Assembly: GCA_942493075.1 (NCBI GenBank)
Contig: OW818681.1
Coordinates: 5,270,001 to 5,334,000 of the forward strand
DNA: 64,000 bases
From: JBBQYD01 sp942493075
Lineage (GTDB): Bacteria; Verrucomicrobiota; Verrucomicrobiia; Limisphaerales; UBA8199
Direction: 5' to 3'
Positions 52,332-59,336 of this stretch are shown here, in pieces (position 1 is the stretch's first letter; every line of letters begins with the position of its first letter). The notes below the pieces were generated by a model. The model made no database searches. It was not told the DNA's origin and saw only the letters and a list, made by a program, of their open reading frames with translations. A program made the translations under genes and the position numbers.

Positions 52332-52424
52332 GGCTAACCAGGCTGCGTCAGTGGACGCGCCGATTGCGCTCCTGTTGCAGGCGATACTCTATTGGCGGCG
52401 CGCCACTGCGCAGCGTCGTTAGGC
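52332..52424 (+). repeat. attC site of cassette 16 (93 bp)
   Basis: Cores GGCTAAC at 52332 and GTTAGGC at 52418. Confidence 0.82.
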
Positions 52425-52446
52425 AGCGAGGCCGTCAGGAGATTTT

Positions 52447-52686
52447 ATGAGCACAAAACCATCACCACTAAAACGAGCGGCCAACGCTTTTAAGAAAGCG
52501 ATTGGACCAAAGCGATATGGAGTTCACGGCAAGCCATTCATTTGTCCGTTTTGCGGGCACGACCGGTTCACAAGGCGCGACGGCGGAGTAAACTTGATTG
52601 CTTTGAATGCTTTAGCGTGTGCAGAGTGCAGCCATGTGGAGCTCTTTGTTCACATGCCACCAGTTTTGGATAACGAGGCTGCCTAA
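52447..52686 (+). CDS. Cassette 17 zinc-ribbon protein
   Basis: 79 aa. Paired cysteines FICPFCGHDRFTRR and LACAECSHVELF form one zinc ribbon. Basic N-terminal half. Likely nucleic-acid or protein binding; no function assigned. Stop codon overlaps attC. Cassette 52419-52797. Confidence 0.72.
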   Translation: MSTKPSPLKRAANAFKKAIGPKRYGVHGKPFICPFCGHDRFTRRDGGVNLIALNALACAECSHVELFVHMPPVLDNEAA

Positions 52687-52803
52687 CGAAACGCTGGAGA
52701 GAATCGGCGTGGGCCGGTGCGAATATATGCTTTTGCTTTTTCCAAGTTTCACTTCGTTGTTTGAGACCGGCTTACCCGCCGATCTCTCAGCTTCACGTTA
52801 GAC
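52681..52803 (+). repeat. attC site of cassette 17 (123 bp)
   Basis: Cores GCCTAAC at 52681 and GTTAGAC at 52797; long terminal loop. Confidence 0.75.
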
Positions 52804-52816
52804 CACTTCGCACACC

Positions 52817-53143
52817 ATGCCAGCATTTGCCATCGGAGAGACGGTAGCGATTTGCGATTCGACCGGAGAGCACATCGGAGATTTCCGAATTGACGAGTCC
52901 CGGTATGGTGCATGGTGTGGCGCGTTTCGCCCCGTGCCCGCATACGACCACGTCCGGCATTTGTTCGCGAAGCACGCCGAGCATGTCACGACTCAGAGCT
53001 TGAGCTTTATTGATGAGGCTGAAGAGAAGATTGCGGCCCTTGGTCTCTGGGCGCGCATTCGAAGTGACCGGCTTGAGATTCGTGATGTCCAAATTTATGA
53101 AGATGCAGATGGTATCGGAGGCTGTTTCCGGCAGGTGTTCTAA
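52817..53143 (+). CDS. Cassette 18 small soluble protein, unknown
   Basis: 108 aa. Opens FAIGETVAICDSTGEHIGDFRID, beta-rich; then SFIDEAEEKIAALGLWARIRS. No family recognised. Cassette 52798-53227. Confidence 0.6.
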   Translation: MPAFAIGETVAICDSTGEHIGDFRIDESRYGAWCGAFRPVPAYDHVRHLFAKHAEHVTTQSLSFIDEAEEKIAALGLWARIRSDRLEIRDVQIYEDADGIGGCFRQVF

Positions 53144-53233
53144 CCAGCCAGTGGAGCGGACGGCGGCGGGCGGAGGCTGTTCGCAATTTCGAGCGTTCTG
53201 GGCTGCCGCCACCGCTCACTTTTGTCGTTAGGT
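53138..53233 (+). repeat. attC site of cassette 18 (96 bp)
   Basis: Cores TTCTAAC at 53138 and GTTAGGT at 53227; arms GCGGACGGCGGCGGGC pair with GCCGCCACCGC. Confidence 0.78.
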
Positions 53234-53247
53234 TTGCAAAAGTATAT

Positions 53248-53589
53248 ATGGCTGCGGCATATCGCATAATTTTAGAGAAACCGATCGAGGGACTCGATAA
53301 CACCATTAATGGTAAAAGTTTGGCGAGCGAAACCGCAGATCTGGATTGGATAGCCAAGGAGTGCGGAGTTAGACGTCTGTCTGAATTTTGCCAGCCTATG
53401 ATGTTCCCGCCCGATGAAGGCTTACGCGTCGTACAGTTTTATTACCGTGAGATTGCAGCATACCCTGATCCCGTTAATCGGTACGGTCCTCTTCTATGTG
53501 ACCTCAGGAATTGCGAGCGCATTCTGTGCATAGCTTTCCAACATGACGTCCCCTGGCATTTCAGCCTCCATGACAACAACGTCACCTAA
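53248..53589 (+). CDS. Cassette 19 small soluble protein, unknown
   Basis: 113 aa. YRIILEKPIEGLDNTINGK, then LDWIAKECGVRRLSEFC and HDVPWHFSLHD at the end. Resembles proteins of immunity size and composition; no family recognised. Cassette 53228-53670. Confidence 0.6.
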   Translation: MAAAYRIILEKPIEGLDNTINGKSLASETADLDWIAKECGVRRLSEFCQPMMFPPDEGLRVVQFYYREIAAYPDPVNRYGPLLCDLRNCERILCIAFQHDVPWHFSLHDNNVT

Positions 53590-53676
53590 CAAACGCGTTG
53601 CAGGCAAGGGCGGGGTCGCCGTTTTGTGGCGTTCTGAACGCCTTCGGCCCGCCCTGCCTGACCGCGATCGTTGGGC
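53584..53676 (+). repeat. attC site of cassette 19 (93 bp)
   Basis: Cores ACCTAAC at 53584 and GTTGGGC at 53670; arms GCAGGCAAGGGCGGG and CCGCCCTGCCTG as in attC of cassettes 6 and 28. Confidence 0.82.
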
Positions 53677-53690
53677 ATAAGGCACGAGCT

Positions 53691-53897
53691 ATGGCGGAAG
53701 CCAATCAACCAGGTAATCGGAAAGCGGCAGAGTATCTGGCTGGGCAGTTAGAGCGTTTAATGGCACTGTCTCTGGTCAGCCCACAGGACGTCGGCCGCTG
53801 GGACAGGGAGTGTGCGGCTCCGGATCGAGTAGTGTTTGAGCCGCATGACCTCCCGGATTTGATCCAACAGCTTGGCTTTGGGATTGGGAATAACTGA
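53691..53897 (+). pseudogene. Cassette 20 gene, truncated by the intI-attI module
   Basis: Met at 53691 opens a frame whose first 43 residues (AEANQPGNRKAAEYLAGQLERLMALSLVSPQ...) look genuine. At 53820 it runs into the antisense of the intI fragment and continues to 53897. The cassette has no attC of its own, so its 3' end was lost when the module joined. Confidence 0.6.
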
Positions 53898-53954
53898 CTC
53901 GTAAGCAACTGGAGGAGCAACCACGCCCGCTTGACTCCGCTTATAGTTATGCAT
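53820..53954 (-). pseudogene. intI: Integron integrase (IntI) N-terminal fragment, copy 2
   Basis: 45 codons from ATG at 53954, ending REVMRLKHYSIR, identical to copy 1 but for one Ile/Met change. Breaks at the same codon (53820) and then runs into cassette 20 sequence. No catalytic domain. Confidence 0.85.
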
Positions 53955-54061
53955 AGGGTGATTGCAGGAAAACTTATGAGTGCTTTGACCTCGCGTCAAT
54001 TACTCGTTTGTGCCCCATTATCAAATTAACAGGAAAGTTTTCCGTGTTAATCAAGGGTTAG
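53820..54061. repeat. 242-bp intI-attI module, copy 2
   Basis: Partner of 43302-43543. Placed inside the array, after the truncated cassette 20 and before cassette 21. Confidence 0.9.
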
Positions 54062-54063
54062 GC
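53955..54063 (+). other. attI-like integration site, copy 2
   Basis: Core GTTAGGC at 54057 is a perfect GTTRRRY match. Inverted repeat TTAACAGGAAA (54026-54036) and TTTTCCGTGTTAA (54038-54050) precedes it as in copy 1. Confidence 0.75.
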
Positions 54064-54094
54064 GCTTGCCGCACCAAACCATTGAGGTGATTTT

Positions 54095-54301
54095 ATGAAA
54101 CAGATACGAGAGTGGAACACTGGACAGCTAGTGATGAGGTTAGAGGGCGACCAGATTCGAGATTGGAACAGTGGTAATCTGCTTTACCGAGTCAGTGGGG
54201 ACCAGATCAGAGAGTGGAACAGCGGCCAGCTCGTTTACAGGATTCAAGGAAATCAGATTCGAGAGTGGAACTCTGGCCAGCTTGCTTTTCGGATTGATTA
54301 G
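54095..54301 (+). CDS. Cassette 21 protein: four-fold 17-residue repeat (beta-flower-like)
   Basis: 68 aa made of four repeats of a motif IREWNSGQLVYRIxGDQ with Trp, Asn and Gly kept. Such fourfold repeats match the bacterial 4-fold beta-flower proteins. No cell location or function is known for this type. ATG is 37 bases after the attI core. Confidence 0.72.
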   Translation: MKQIREWNTGQLVMRLEGDQIRDWNSGNLLYRVSGDQIREWNSGQLVYRIQGNQIREWNSGQLAFRID

Positions 54302-54321
54302 CAAGTCATGGGTTTTGACGC

Positions 54322-54411
54322 GCCTAACAGCCGCAGGCAGCGGACCCCGCGAGTCCGCTCTGCTTGCATTTCACGCCAGTGGCGCGGGGCCGCTGCTGCG
54401 GAGCGTTAGGC
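54322..54411 (+). repeat. attC site of cassette 21 (90 bp)
   Basis: Cores GCCTAAC at 54322 and GTTAGGC at 54405 are perfect complements; inner arms CCGCAGGCAGCGG and CCGCTGCTGCGG pair with one extra base on one arm, the classic attC strand-selecting bulge. Confidence 0.88.
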
Positions 54412-54420
54412 TCATTTGGC

Positions 54421-54744
54421 ATGAAGGCAGAATTTCAGGTTCTAAACGGCAGGCCGAAGATTTGGGTTGTTTTGGACCGCGACTCGGTTTGCGCGGGCGA
54501 TGACTGCGAGTCTCATGCAAAAACGGTCGAGGTTTACTCATTTGTTGACCCTGGAGTTCTCGCCAGAGAGCTTTCCTCTGGTTTCCTGCCCTCAGTTGCC
54601 GGGATTGGGCACACATGGACTTGTGTGCTAAATGGAGTGAAGATTGCAGAGATAGCACATTCCGGCATTCGAGCATTGGTTCGGGAGAGTCCTTTTTCGG
54701 AAGAGAATCGCGCGCACTTTGTTTATCATTCGGCAACGTTTTGA
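54421..54744 (+). CDS. Cassette 22 small soluble protein, unknown
   Basis: 107 aa from Met at 54421. FQVLNGRPKIWVVLDRDSVCAGDDC, VEVYSFVDPGVLARELSSG and a HTWTCVLNGVKIAEIA strand. No family recognised. Cassette 54406-54843. Confidence 0.6.
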   Translation: MKAEFQVLNGRPKIWVVLDRDSVCAGDDCESHAKTVEVYSFVDPGVLARELSSGFLPSVAGIGHTWTCVLNGVKIAEIAHSGIRALVRESPFSEENRAHFVYHSATF

Positions 54745-54756
54745 GATGAGACATGA

Positions 54757-54849
54757 GCCTAACGAGCGGCCTGGAGCGGACGCGGGATGGCGCGTCCTGT
54801 TTGCATTCCAGCGTCCTTGGCCCCGCGCCGCTCAGGCCGGGCGTTAGCT
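54757..54849 (+). repeat. attC site of cassette 22 (93 bp)
   Basis: Cores GCCTAAC at 54757 and GTTAGCT at 54843; arms match those of attC of cassette 15. Confidence 0.82.
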
Positions 54850-54862
54850 GAAAACGATCCAC

Positions 54863-55252
54863 ATGAAATCCGTTGCACCGATTTCTGAGACGGTCGAGCG
54901 CGACAAAGAGAAGTGGATTTCTGTCGGGCAGAAGATTCTAGTGTTCTATGGACTCAGTCGGACCGCCACGGGCATCGGGATGTGTATTGACCGTTGGAAG
55001 ACGGACCGCCGTGTTCCCGAGGCCGAGATGATTGATGGATTGGGATTCTTACTTGGCGATCTGATCATCGAGTCGCACGGAGGCGCTTGGGTTTGGGTGG
55101 TAGATGAGTTCGGACAGGCCCCTGCGGTTCAGCGCAGACAGGACGGTTGGATTTGCTTTGTGCTCGATTCAGTATCGAAGCGTCTGCGGGACGACTCGAC
55201 AGCGGAGCGAGAGATTCCATCATTGGTGGACAGCTATGCTCAGATCAGCTAA
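54863..55252 (+). CDS. Cassette 23 protein: DUF3806-like
   Basis: 129 aa. LGFLLGDLIIESHGGAWVWVVDEFGQAPAVQ resembles the DUF3806 fold found in immunity-type proteins. Soluble. Cassette 54844-55333. Confidence 0.62.
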   Translation: MKSVAPISETVERDKEKWISVGQKILVFYGLSRTATGIGMCIDRWKTDRRVPEAEMIDGLGFLLGDLIIESHGGAWVWVVDEFGQAPAVQRRQDGWICFVLDSVSKRLRDDSTAEREIPSLVDSYAQIS

Positions 55253-55339
55253 CAAACCAGATGCGGTGAACCCGGCGATGGCGCTCTGGTTTGCAGTCGA
55301 GGATCAGTGGCGCCGGGTCACTGATCTGGAACGTTAGGC
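55247..55339 (+). repeat. attC site of cassette 23 (93 bp)
   Basis: Cores AGCTAAC at 55247 and GTTAGGC at 55333. Confidence 0.82.
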
Positions 55340-55774
55340 CACATTCACACGATTATGAAATACAACGCGATCATTGTTTTCCTGTGCGCCGTTCCGGCGA
55401 TTTTACTGTCTGTGTTTTTCGTCGTCGTTCCGCGACTTCGGATGAAGCGGCGAGCGAGCGCGCTTTTGGCGGAGCATCCGAGAGCCGAGCAGACTTCAGT
55501 CTATCTTGAGTTGCATTCGACATTTGCTGGTGACAAGCAGCGAGAGATTGATGCCAAGATTGCCGAGATGCAGCCGCAGGGCTGGATTTATTTGCGTGCG
55601 GTGGAGGCCAGCCCGTTGCGGACGATTCGCTCGTGGGGTGGCGGTTTGACTTTGCAGTTTATTCGAGATAGAAAGGTGAGCCATGTGGCCTAACCATCCG
55701 GCTGCAGGCAAGGCCGGGAGCGGCTCCTGGTTCGCAATCGGACATCGATGCCCCGGCCTGCCTGAGCCGGGCCG
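55334..55774 (+). repeat. Duplicated 441-bp cassette, copy 2
   Basis: Whole cassette equal to 46156-46596; both ends at G/TT. Flanking cassettes differ from those of copy 1, so it moved as one unit. Confidence 0.92.
55355..55693 (+). CDS. Cassette 24 protein: same as cassette 6, membrane protein
   Basis: 112 aa, one residue different from the cassette 6 protein (Asp for Gly in FAGDKQRE). Same single membrane segment and soluble tail. Unknown function; the duplication keeps the reading frame intact. Confidence 0.75.
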   Translation: MKYNAIIVFLCAVPAILLSVFFVVVPRLRMKRRASALLAEHPRAEQTSVYLELHSTFAGDKQREIDAKIAEMQPQGWIYLRAVEASPLRTIRSWGGGLTLQFIRDRKVSHVA

Positions 55775-55780
55775 TTATGT
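55688..55780 (+). repeat. attC site of cassette 24 (93 bp)
   Basis: Cores GCCTAAC at 55688 and GTTATGT at 55774; the last three bases belong to cassette 25. Confidence 0.83.
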
Positions 55781-56091
55781 GTAAGCGTAAGGTCCTGACC
55801 GTGCTCTTATCGGCTCTCCTTTTCGGGCTGCTGCTGACCGCCGGATACACTTACCAAAAATGGCGGTTCGTTCAGAAAGCCAATGCCCTCTTCGATCCCC
55901 AACAGAAAGCGTTCAGAGGGATATTCCTGCCTTGGCCGGTCGGAAACCCAACGTTGGCTGGCGGCTTCAAGCCGGAAACAGACCGCCGCATCAGGGACGC
56001 CCTCGGATATGAATCGGGCAGCATCAGCACCAATGGGATGACCTTAATCATTCACGACTCGGATGGTACGTTTTTCGTTCGTGCCAACTAA
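55777..56091 (+). CDS. Cassette 25 small membrane-anchored protein
   Basis: 104 aa. Start ATG lies inside the core (GTTATGT at 55774), so the cassette has no leader. One N-terminal membrane segment (VLTVLLSALLFGLLLTAGYTY), then a soluble domain. No family recognised. Confidence 0.65.
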   Translation: MCKRKVLTVLLSALLFGLLLTAGYTYQKWRFVQKANALFDPQQKAFRGIFLPWPVGNPTLAGGFKPETDRRIRDALGYESGSISTNGMTLIIHDSDGTFFVRAN

Positions 56092-56094
56092 TAC

Positions 56095-56187
56095 ACATAA
56101 CCAGGCTGCTTCAGTGGACGCGCCGAAGCACATCTGTTTGCGCAGGTTGCCTCTGGGGCGACGCGCCACGGACCAGCGACGTTCGGC
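56095..56187 (+). repeat. attC site of cassette 25 (93 bp)
   Basis: Cores ACATAAC at 56095 and GTTCGGC at 56181. Confidence 0.78.
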
Positions 56188-56193
56188 GACAAT

Positions 56194-56556
56194 ATGAGCG
56201 CCGGTGATCCGTTCCCGCATTTCTCTGGGCCGTGCAAGAGGAGTTTCGCATTCCTGACAGAGCGGTATGGCTTTTTAGGACCAGAGGAAGAGCAAATCGG
56301 TAGGGAGCGATACATCCGCTATTCAAAAGATCACAAGTTCGTCTCCATCGCCTACGAGCCATGTGGCCCCCCGGTGATTGAGTTCTTCTCTCCGTCATTG
56401 GACATCAAAAACCGCTCATTTCCGAAGCGTCCATCCCAGCCGTTCCCGATGAAGATGCCGAAGGGGCATCAGGAGTGGACAGAGCAGGAGATCGAGCAGT
56501 TTCTACGCTTTTGGGCGGTTCAAATAGAGGAAAACGACAGGGCGTTTTTGACATGA
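56194..56556 (+). CDS. Cassette 26 soluble protein, unknown
   Basis: 120 aa. FAFLTERYGFLGPEEEQIG and FVSIAYEPCGPPVIEFFSPSLD, then EQEIEQFLRFWAVQIEEND. Plausibly immunity-type by size; no family assigned. Cassette 56182-56647. Confidence 0.6.
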   Translation: MSAGDPFPHFSGPCKRSFAFLTERYGFLGPEEEQIGRERYIRYSKDHKFVSIAYEPCGPPVIEFFSPSLDIKNRSFPKRPSQPFPMKMPKGHQEWTEQEIEQFLRFWAVQIEENDRAFLT

Positions 56557-56560
56557 GGGA

Positions 56561-56653
56561 GCCGAACCAGGCACATTCACTGGACGGCGCGGGGCGCGTG
56601 TGTTTACATTCCGGGCATCACAGACGCGCCGCCAGTGATGCGCGGCGTTGGGC
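56561..56653 (+). repeat. attC site of cassette 26 (93 bp)
   Basis: Cores GCCGAAC at 56561 and GTTGGGC at 56647. Confidence 0.83.
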
Positions 56654-56674
56654 GGCCAGAACTATATTCATTTT

Positions 56675-56896
56675 ATGACAGTAGAAGCAGAAACGTTTGA
56701 ACAAGGCAAAGCTGCTGAGAGCACTTCGGGCAAAACCACCGCGTTAGATTGGGCAGTCTTCGGCTGCTTGGCGGCCGGAGGCGTTGGCATCATAAAAGCG
56801 CTGGATATGGACAGCCCATGGGGCGTATTGCTGTGCCTGCTCGGCTCGGTAGCAGCATTCGGCATGGTGTTTTACGTGCACTTGCGGAAGCCATGA
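56675..56896 (+). CDS. Cassette 27 small membrane protein
   Basis: 73 aa from Met at 56675. Two hydrophobic segments (LDWAVFGCLAAGGVGIIKAL and WGVLLCLLGSVAAFGMVFYV). No family recognised. Cassette 56648-56987. Confidence 0.62.
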   Translation: MTVEAETFEQGKAAESTSGKTTALDWAVFGCLAAGGVGIIKALDMDSPWGVLLCLLGSVAAFGMVFYVHLRKP

Positions 56897-56903
56897 AGCC
56901 GCC

Positions 56904-56993
56904 GCCCAACCCGTCACGGGAGCCGACGCCTCAACGGCTGCCTTCTTACATTTGGTGGTCCTTGGTTCGGCGCGGCTCCGTTCGGCGTTAGGC
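56904..56993 (+). repeat. attC site of cassette 27 (90 bp)
   Basis: Cores GCCCAAC at 56904 and GTTAGGC at 56987. Confidence 0.78.
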
Positions 56994-57006
56994 CAGGTGA
57001 CGTAGC

Positions 57007-57480
57007 GTGAATATCTTTGCGACAGACCATCCTATGTCAGGGCGACCAGTGCGGCGTCGCACCAAGATCATCGCAGCCGGTATTGCCCTATTCTTGACCA
57101 CTGCGGTCGGACTGTTTCTCTGGCACATCAATGGTCCTCGGGTTGTGGCGCGAGCGGTAGCACCGGACGGCACGGAGTTCTGCGTTGTTCAGACCTGCAA
57201 CTGGAATTTGGAGTTCTTCACCACCAGTTGCTATTACCGGAAGCCCGCTGGTAAGTGGGGATGGTTCTACTACGACCACGAGGATTGGTATTGGGGGCGC
57301 GGCCGCGCTGAGGTTGATTCCGTGGCGAGGCGCATCCGTATCTACCGGAATGGGCGTGTGACGGTCGCCTTTGACTGGGAGTCCGAGCGATTTCGGCTTC
57401 TCCGAACCGACTTCCCACAGCGGGAGTTCACTGGGGCGCAGGCGTGGATGCCAGCCGGATGGAGCATTGCACAGAGATGA
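57007..57480 (+). CDS. Cassette 28 single-pass membrane protein, unknown
   Basis: 157 aa from GTG at 57007; an ATG at 57034 is possible. One membrane segment (IIAAGIALFLTTAVGLFLW), then a soluble domain rich in aromatic residues (WGWFYYDHEDWYWGRGR). No family recognised. Confidence 0.65.
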   Translation: MNIFATDHPMSGRPVRRRTKIIAAGIALFLTTAVGLFLWHINGPRVVARAVAPDGTEFCVVQTCNWNLEFFTTSCYYRKPAGKWGWFYYDHEDWYWGRGRAEVDSVARRIRIYRNGRVTVAFDWESERFRLLRTDFPQREFTGAQAWMPAGWSIAQR

Positions 57481-57484
57481 AATG

Positions 57485-57577
57485 GCCGAACAAATGTGCT
57501 GCAGGCAAGGGCTGGATTCTGCCTCGGCTGCATGTCGAACGCGTTCGGCCAGCCCTGCCTGAGCACAATCGTTCGGT
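57485..57577 (+). repeat. attC site of cassette 28 (93 bp)
   Basis: Cores GCCGAAC at 57485 and GTTCGGT at 57571; arms CAGGCAAGGGCTGG / CCAGCCCTGCCTG. Confidence 0.82.
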
Positions 57578-57580
57578 CGC

Positions 57581-57967
57581 ATGAACACGCCGATGTCACA
57601 GGACGCACCAATTTCGCCAAACCCACCGTGGTTCGCGGTGAAGTGCCTTTTCTCGCATCCGAGCCGAGCCGACGATTCGGAGCGGTTTCTCTACGAGGAG
57701 CGCACGACCCTATGGCGGGCCAGTTCCTTTGCGGAGGCATTCGCGATGGCTGAGGCAGAGGCGGCAGAGTATGCGCGGAGCAGCACCTGCACGTTCGTTC
57801 GGGCGACGGACTCGTTTCACTTACACGCGGCGTCGGTCGGACACGGTTCCGAGGTCTGGTCCCTGATGCGCGGCAGCGGCATGGAGCCGGAATTGTATGC
57901 CGAGACTTTTTGCGCCACGCCACGCGACCACTCACAGGTTCCTGATGAGGATTCACAGACATATTGA
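57581..57967 (+). CDS. Cassette 29 protein: DUF4288-like
   Basis: 128 aa. WFAVKCLFSHPS, YEERTTLWRASSFAEAFAMAEAEAAEYA (about 39-66) match the DUF4288 pattern, often seen next to toxin or immunity genes. Soluble. Confidence 0.68.
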   Translation: MNTPMSQDAPISPNPPWFAVKCLFSHPSRADDSERFLYEERTTLWRASSFAEAFAMAEAEAAEYARSSTCTFVRATDSFHLHAASVGHGSEVWSLMRGSGMEPELYAETFCATPRDHSQVPDEDSQTY

Positions 57968-57973
57968 CCAGCG

Positions 57974-58005
57974 ACCGAACCAGGCGGCTCCAGCAAAGCC
58001 CGCGG
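57974..58005 (+). repeat. Left half of the last attC (array end)
   Basis: ACCGAACCAGGCGGCTCC opens like an attC but the partner arm and core do not follow: a GTTAGGT at 58051 sits inside the coding frame of the adjoining fragment. Array ends here. Confidence 0.5.
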
Positions 58006-58444
58006 GTGCGTCAGGTCAAGGTCGACACCGCCCACTACCAATGCGACACGGTTAGGTACGAAGTTGAGGAAGGTGGAGCTGGGGGGGGGTGGCATCAACG
58101 TTTCGCTGCTCTTGGACGGCAAAAAGCTCCTTCAAGTCGGTGGCGACGAAAGCACGTTCGTTGGGTTCCGAGATATCGACGGGGACGGTATTAAGGAAGT
58201 GATAGCAACGTGCAATAGCCGGTGGACTGAAAAAGGTGTGTGGAAAGCCACAGGCTCCGGCTTTAGCAAGGTCAAAGGAAACCGCGAAACAACGGCCATC
58301 TTGCTCGTTGCAGGGCTCCTGATGCACGGACCGCTTGGAGTGATGGCCAGTATCGTCATGATGGGGTTGGCCACGGCTGCCCTTCTGGGGTGTCGAAGAA
58401 GTGAGGCGACAGCGGCGCGGGCGTCTCCACAATCGAGCACGTAA
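58006..58444 (+). pseudogene. Gene fragment after the array, disrupted in a G9 tract
   Basis: VRQVKVDTAHYQCDTVRYEVEEGG in one frame (from about 58006) and, past the G9 tract at 58081-58089, INVSLLLDGKKLLQVGG, GFRDIDGDGIKEVIATC in another. The pieces read as one protein with an FG-GAP/VCBS-like repeat (DIDGDGIKEV), then a hydrophobic end. No start codon for the N-terminal part, so truncated by the integron and frame-shifted. Confidence 0.5.
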
Positions 58445-58587
58445 TTGTTACGAACTTATTTGGTATCATAGCTGTTACGAACTTTTTTCCGATCGTAGAT
58501 TTGGCCTTTGTGTCGTCGAAGGTTTTCCAAATGGCCGCGCTGACATCCGCCTCCGCCCGGCTTCGGCGCGACAAGTCGTGTTTTGTA

Positions 58588-58707
58588 ACCAATCCCAAAG
58601 GGGTTGCGACTCCAGTCGCTGCCCTGGGTCACCCACAAAATTATTCCTCCCATTTTCCCCTCTCGTTCGGCGCGTCTGGCACGCGCCGAACGAGAGGGGA
58701 AAATGGG
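58588..58707. repeat. Dispersed intergenic repeat, copy B
   Basis: CAATCCCAAAGGGGTTGCGA, CTCCAGTCGCTGCCCTGGG, then the hairpin TTCGGCGCGTCTGGCACGCG. Same order of words as 24537-24672. Confidence 0.55.
58649..58707. terminator. 27-bp perfect inverted repeat, 5-base loop
   Basis: Arms 58649-58675 and 58681-58707 are perfect complements around loop CTGGC. No T run follows, so a terminator, transposon end or DNA extrusion element are all possible. Confidence 0.6.
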
Positions 58708-59336
58708 TGTTGTTTCATGCCGTTGTACCCAGGGCGCCGGCCTGACGGCCTGGCCCTGGGCTAGAGGGTTGCCGCTCTTTCAGAGCTCGGGAACAGATCC
58801 GTTGCGGATGTGGGACAGGAAAAACGCAGAAACTAAGTTAGGTTTTCAGGATCTGCCTGATTAGTTTTGTTTGTTTTGCTGTCCTGCGTTTTCTCCAATA
58901 GATGATCAATGGAGCCGGGATCGTTGTTACGAACTTATTTGCAATCATAGTCTTGGCCTAATTGGCATCAGAGCTTCGTGGTGATGTTGGCCGGACTGGC
59001 GCCATAGGGCTATGACGCCAGTGGAGGTTTTATTTTGCTGGGGTGTTTGTGATGTCGTGCATCGCTTGCTGGAAGGAGAGTCCCAGGACCTGGGTATGGA
59101 AGTCGATGGTGTTGCCGGCGAGGTTCCTCCAATGCGGTTGGATGAGCACACGATTGACCTGTTTAAGATCGACGATGCGGGACTGGTAAAAACATGCATG
59201 TTCGTGAAATCGCGAGCCAGCTTGGCGGACCGATGAGAATACGCTTCTGGTAGGGATCCTGGGTCAAAGCGTTTTGAATAATGCTGACACTCGCAATCGG
59301 GCTTGAATTCGTCAGGTAAAAGGGTCAAGCTAAGTT

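Larger units (their letters stand above)
58445..59336. other. Non-coding stretch with repeats
   Basis: About 890 bases with no supported gene. Holds three GTTACGAACTT words (about 58447, 58472, 58926), the dispersed repeat (58588-58707) and the large inverted repeat (58649-58707). Confidence 0.5.

Noticed and set aside
43540..58005. CRISPR array reading of the regularly spaced repeats
   Set aside because: Repeats are about 90 bp, imperfect and palindromic, separated by 280-970 bp of coding sequence. That is attC, not CRISPR.
58051..58057. GTTAGGT as right core of the last attC
   Set aside because: It lies in the coding frame of the adjoining fragment and its arms do not pair with the left half, so it is probably chance.
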